DNA of 8,846 bases from assembly GCA_937967425.1 (NCBI GenBank), contig CALBST010000387.1:1-8846 (forward strand), written 5' to 3'. The stretch is from an uncultured Caulobacteraceae bacterium. Lineage in GTDB: Bacteria > Pseudomonadota > Alphaproteobacteria > Caulobacterales > TH1-2. This document shows, in pieces, positions 6,708-8,846 of this stretch; the first letter of the stretch is position 1, and each line of letters begins with the position of its first letter. Position numbers and translations under genes: made by a program. Below the pieces are notes generated by a model. That model was not told the DNA's origin and did not search any database. It worked only from the letters and a program-made list of their open reading frames with translations.

Positions 6708-7054
6708 CGGGGCCCGTTGAAGGCGGCTTGCGCCTGCATCACCGCAGCGTCAGCGCGGGTGAAGTCGCCAGAAGTGATGGCGTTGAGCACATTGCGGAGA
6801 TGATCAGCGCACTCGGACAGATGCTGACGTTCAGCCTCGGCCGCGGCAAAGCGCGCGAGCTCGTAAACGCGACGGCGTTCATCAGGGGTTGTGATGCCGT
6901 TCAGCTGAATTCGCAGGCGGCGCATCACGGCGCCGAGCGGCGGCGGCTCACCGGCATCGTCGTAGGTGCGCTTGTCGCCCCAGCGCTTTCCGAGGCCGCC
7001 TTTGCGCCGGTCAGGTCCGAAATAGACCTCGTTATCTACCCATTTGCGGTTCAT
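6704..7054 (-). CDS. Conserved small protein of unknown function, GPDRR motif
   Basis: A 116-aa, highly charged soluble protein without signal peptide or membrane helix. The N-terminus (about 1-40) is basic and aromatic, with VYFGPDRRK at 10-18 and KRWGDKRTYDD at 23-33. A run of prolines follows (EPPPLG, 36-41), then a helical region (about 42-115) with many Arg/Glu/Ala. I do not recognise a named family, though short proteins with this layout seem familiar from Caulobacterales. The ATG at 7054 has no strong SD. It is preferred over the opposing open frame at 6728-7216 because its sequence is protein-like and its end abuts the sulfotransferase stop exactly: its TAG (6706-6704) overlaps that gene's TAG (6705-6707) in CTAG. 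It lies 94 bases after tesB on the same strand, behind a possible terminator, so it is probably its own unit. Confidence 0.72.
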   Translation of the reverse strand: MNRKWVDNEVYFGPDRRKGGLGKRWGDKRTYDDAGEPPPLGAVMRRLRIQLNGITTPDERRRVYELARFAAAEAERQHLSECADHLRNVLNAITSGDFTRADAAVMQAQAAFNGPR

Positions 7055-7116
7055 CGCGCGCGCGACGCTAAACGCAGTATTGCTAATGCAGCGTTAGTGA
7101 AACTGAAATCACACGC

Positions 7117-7142
7117 AAAAGTTGCGGTAAAACATTCCGCAA
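7117..7142 (-). terminator. Possible intrinsic terminator of tesB / dyad element
   Basis: On the - strand, TTGCGG (7142-7137) and CCGCAA (7127-7122) form a 6-bp stem with a 9-base loop, followed by C and TTTT (7120-7117). It begins 6 bases past the tesB stop (7149-7151). The stem is short and the T-run only four, so it is a modest terminator. The same 21-bp dyad could instead be an operator for the gene starting at 7054. A third element, CGCAA at 7114-7118, can pair with TTGCG at 7122-7126 as an alternative hairpin. Confidence 0.4.
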
Positions 7143-7148
7143 AATGCA

Positions 7149-7985
7149 TCAGCGCTTTCGGATCAGGCCTTCCTGCGCCGTCGACGCGACGAGAGTTCCA
7201 TCGTTGCGATAAATAGCGCCGCGATTGAAGCCGCGCGCGCCTGAAGCGCTCGGACTGTCTTGCACATAGAGGTGCCACTCCGAGAAGTTGGTCGGGCGGT
7301 GGAACCAGATGATGTGATCAAGGCTCGCTGTCTGCACACCGGATTGCCAGCTGACGCCGTGCGGACGCATGGCCGTGCCCAGAAGCGAATAGTCGGACGC
7401 GTAGGCGAGCAGAGCTTGGTTCAGTGCAGTGCCATCGCCGGCGTTTGAGCGGGCGCGAAGCCACACGCTTTGCTGCGGCGCCTTGGGAACGGGCTTGGAG
7501 ACGTCGACAGGGTCAATGGCGCGCATTTCAATCGGCGCGCTGCGCCACCAGCGCGTATTTTCTTCTGGCTGGCTCTTTAGCCAGGCTTCGACAATCTTGC
7601 CGATTTCGTCCGGGGAGGGCGTCTCTGGCATGTCGCTCTGGTGCTCGTAGCCGGCTTCCTGGGTTTGGAACGAGCAGGCCATGTTGAAGATCTGCTCGCC
7701 CTTCTGAATGGCGATAACGCGCCTGGTGGCGAAGCTCTTGCCGTCGCGTGAGCGCTCGACCTGGTAGAGAACTGGGATCGATGGATCGCCCGGGCGGATA
7801 AAATAGCTCTGCAGCGAATGGCAGATCTGGTCGCCGACGGTTTTGTAGGCGGCCATCAGCGCTTGGGCGACGACCTGACCGCCGAAGATGCGTTGACGCT
7901 CCTCCGGCGGGGAGACGCCGCGGAACAGGTTCACCTCGATCGGTTCGAGCGTGAGGATGTTGATGAGATCGTCCATCGCGGACAT
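7149..7985 (-). CDS. tesB: Acyl-CoA thioesterase II, TesB
   Basis: A 278-aa double-hotdog thioesterase hydrolysing acyl-CoA to free fatty acid and CoA in the cytosol. Length and sequence follow E. coli TesB throughout: LFRG (20-23), FGGQVVAQAL (34-43), SYFIRPGD (60-67), ERSRDGKSFATRRV (77-90), the WFHRP block (227-231) and STAQEG (268-273). The catalytic triad known for E. coli (Asp204, Thr228, Gln278) is present as Asp198 in YASD, Thr219 in QTAS and Gln271. The ATG at 7985 has GGAAG (7998-7994) 8 bases upstream; a second Met at residue 4 is less well placed. It follows the nuclease gene on the same strand after 85 bases and may be partly co-transcribed, but a candidate promoter of its own lies in the gap. 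Confidence 0.95.
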   Translation of the reverse strand: MSAMDDLINILTLEPIEVNLFRGVSPPEERQRIFGGQVVAQALMAAYKTVGDQICHSLQSYFIRPGDPSIPVLYQVERSRDGKSFATRRVIAIQKGEQIFNMACSFQTQEAGYEHQSDMPETPSPDEIGKIVEAWLKSQPEENTRWWRSAPIEMRAIDPVDVSKPVPKAPQQSVWLRARSNAGDGTALNQALLAYASDYSLLGTAMRPHGVSWQSGVQTASLDHIIWFHRPTNFSEWHLYVQDSPSASGARGFNRGAIYRNDGTLVASTAQEGLIRKR

Positions 7986-8021
7986 GGGGCGCGCTTCCAG
8001 GCTTGGGGAGGAGCACCCGGC

Positions 8022-8048
8022 TTTATGGCGCGGCGGCAGCGCTTACAA
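8022..8048 (-). promoter_or_regulatory. Candidate tesB promoter
   Basis: On the - strand, TTGTAA (8048-8043; 4 of 6 to the -35 consensus) and CATAAA (8027-8022; 4 of 6 to the -10) are 15 bases apart, shorter than the optimal 17. The -10 would place transcription start roughly 30 bases before the tesB ATG. It is the only AT-rich spot in the gap. Weak but plausible for an alphaproteobacterial housekeeping promoter. Confidence 0.3.
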
Positions 8049-8057
8049 GCACGTGCT
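8048..8057. promoter_or_regulatory. 10-bp perfect palindrome AGCACGTGCT
   Basis: A perfect dyad centred on CACGTG, abutting the -35 of the candidate tesB promoter and 13 bases past the nuclease stop codon. The position fits an operator for a dimeric regulator of tesB. No known regulator is assigned, and a 10-bp palindrome can occur by chance. Confidence 0.3.
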
Positions 8058-8070
8058 CGCCATAGCTGCC

Positions 8071-8592
8071 CTACGGAATGAGGTTGCCGTCGGCGTCACA
8101 CCAGGGCTCGCGGCGCCCGCGCCAGGGTCGGGCGAGGCCCTCGGCGATCAGGGTTTCGCCCATGTCGTGGCCGTCGATCAGGACGAAAGCAATTGTGCGG
8201 CCGTAGCGGTCGGTGCGTCCGGTGGGGCGCAGCTCCAGCCGCTCCGCGCCGGAGAGAAGGGTGCGCACGGCGTTAGTGGCGCGATTGCCGAGATCGCGTT
8301 CGGCCGGGCAGCGCGCGCGTGAGCCGGTCTCGGGTGTATCGATGTTGACGATGCGATAGGTGATCTCGTCGCGCATGTCTTCGAGCGTGTCGCCGTCGAT
8401 GACGCGCATGCGCTCGGCCACGGCGCTGCTGCGCCCGCGCAAGCCGCGCGGGGCCTCGGCGCTCGCGAGTTGCGTCGTCTGCGCGACGGCGTGAGGCGTC
8501 GGATCGGATGTGACGAATAGCAACCCAGCGCCAATCGCGACTGCGATTGCGAAAGCGGCGACGCCGGTGCGGATTGATTTTGAGAACGCCAT
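8071..8592 (-). CDS. Thermonuclease (SNase-like) family protein, exported or membrane-anchored
   Basis: A 173-aa staphylococcal-nuclease-fold protein. Residues 1-8 are basic, 9-28 form one hydrophobic helix, and AVA at 35-37 could be a signal peptidase site; uncleaved, it would be an N-terminal anchor. The SNase domain spans about 60-165, with RVIDGDT (63-69), YRIVNIDTPE (79-88), AERDLG (97-102), DRYGRT (128-133) and GLARPW (152-157). Active-site equivalents of S. aureus Arg35, Asp40, Glu43 and Arg87 are all present as Arg80, Asp85, Glu88 and Arg129, so it should be an active Ca2+-dependent nuclease. Cys95 and Cys165 could form a disulfide, in line with export. The ATG at 8592 lacks a clear SD. 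Divergent from the gene at the right edge and upstream of tesB. Substrate and role (periplasmic nucleic acid scavenging, or other) are not shown. Confidence 0.88.
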   Translation of the reverse strand: MAFSKSIRTGVAAFAIAVAIGAGLLFVTSDPTPHAVAQTTQLASAEAPRGLRGRSSAVAERMRVIDGDTLEDMRDEITYRIVNIDTPETGSRARCPAERDLGNRATNAVRTLLSGAERLELRPTGRTDRYGRTIAFVLIDGHDMGETLIAEGLARPWRGRREPWCDADGNLIP

Positions 8593-8662
8593 GGCGGAAG
8601 CCAGGGGCTCAAGGCGTTACCAGGTGGTGAACGCGCGAGCGGCAGAGCAAGAAATTGCAGTT

Positions 8663-8673
8663 GCCTTAAAGGC
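8663..8673. promoter_or_regulatory. Inverted repeat GCCTT-A-AAGGC between divergent genes
   Basis: Arms GCCTT (8663-8667) and AAGGC (8669-8673) flank a single A in the space between the nuclease start (8592) and the preferred start of the right-edge gene (8705). This stretch (about 8650-8700) is less GC-rich than its surroundings, as expected for a divergent promoter region. No convincing -35/-10 pair was found on either strand. The operator role is speculative. Confidence 0.25.
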
Positions 8674-8704
8674 TCCCCAACCACGTTCGTGTTTCCATCT
8701 TCGC

Positions 8705-8846
8705 GTGTTTGACACCGATTTCCCTTTGCTTTCGCCGCAAGAACTGACGGCGACCGGCCAAACCCTCTATGGCCCGGGCTGGCGCGCGGCGCTGGCGCAG
8801 GCGTTCGACGTGACGGAAGCGGAGATCGTCGCGGTGGAGAGCGGAA
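8705..8846 (+). CDS. Partial gene: probable short helix-turn-helix protein, cut by window end
   Basis: An open + strand frame runs to the last base without a stop. The segment from 8744 reads LTATGQTLYGPGWRAALAQA and continues as FDVTEAEIVAVESG. This resembles the helix-turn-helix pattern ELxxxGxxLYGxxWxxxLAxxLGVSxRTVxRWxxG seen in short alphaproteobacterial DNA-binding proteins, so a DNA-binding role is likely but unproven. The start is uncertain. The frame stays open back to an ATG at 8591 that overlaps the nuclease start codon, but codons between 8640 and 8700 (TTA, TGT, CTT) are unlike local genes and that region should hold divergent promoters. I therefore favour GTG 8705; TTG 8726 is another option. 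No SD helps decide. The 3' part lies outside the window. Confidence 0.55.
   Translation, partial: MFDTDFPLLSPQELTATGQTLYGPGWRAALAQAFDVTEAEIVAVESG

Noticed and set aside
7055..7148. General-stress sigma factor (EcfG-type, GGAAC and CGTT boxes) promoters
   Set aside because: I looked for them in 1-76, 4967-5129, 7055-7148 and 8593-8704. Only partial matches with wrong second boxes or spacing were found.
6728..7216. 162-aa open frame on the + strand
   Set aside because: It crosses the opposing 116-aa gene, the intergenic gap and the end of tesB. The - strand frames are coherent proteins; this one is not.
8178..8684. 168-aa open frame on the - strand
   Set aside because: Ser/Pro/Arg-rich shadow of the nuclease gene in another frame.
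1..8846. tRNA, rRNA, CRISPR array, IS element or prophage
   Set aside because: No cloverleaf-like element, spaced direct-repeat array, transposase or phage gene was seen; nearly all the window is accounted for by ordinary chromosomal genes.

Overview
The window reads as a chromosomal segment of a GC-rich (roughly 62-64% by eye) alphaproteobacterium. The protein set (TPR-sulfotransferase, TesB, exported SNase-like nuclease, a short protein with a GPDRR motif, an LYGxxWRxxLA-type helix-turn-helix) resembles what I associate with Caulobacterales/Hyphomonadaceae. That placement is an impression from protein style, not a phylogeny. I see no phage, IS, CRISPR, tRNA or rRNA.

Left half, + strand, 77-4966: four tightly packed genes that look like one osmolyte operon. 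A glycerol-3-phosphate dehydrogenase (gpsA) is joined by an ATGA overlap to a HAD phosphatase. That is joined by a second ATGA overlap to a GT20 glycosyltransferase whose sequence matches glucosylglycerol-phosphate synthase (GgpS) rather than trehalose-6-phosphate synthase. Eleven bases later comes a sodium:solute symporter. The gene order spells a pathway: DHAP to glycerol-3-phosphate (GpsA), glycerol-3-phosphate plus nucleotide-glucose (ADP-glucose in characterised GgpS) to glucosylglycerol-phosphate (GgpS), dephosphorylation to glucosylglycerol (GgpP-like HAD), and probably solute uptake or recovery (symporter). A hairpin just upstream holds the gpsA SD in its loop and pairs the A of its start codon.

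Middle: a 163-base gap (4967-5129) with GC-rich hairpins but no gene, then a + strand TPR-sulfotransferase (5130-6707). It converges on a small - strand gene of unknown function (6704-7054), the two stop codons overlapping in a single CTAG.

Right part, - strand: an exported or membrane-anchored SNase-type nuclease (8071-8592), then tesB acyl-CoA thioesterase II (7149-7985), then the small unknown gene. The gaps between them (85 and 94 bases) carry a candidate promoter with a 10-bp palindrome and a candidate terminator/operator with repeated TTGCG/CGCAA elements. At the right edge a + strand gene begins, divergent from the nuclease and cut by the window end; its visible part looks like a short helix-turn-helix protein.

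The most notable content is the complete glucosylglycerol-type operon. This pathway is best known from cyanobacteria and, as a phosphatase-synthase fusion, from some gammaproteobacteria. Here it appears in a split, translationally coupled form with a built-in precursor enzyme and an SSS-family transporter.
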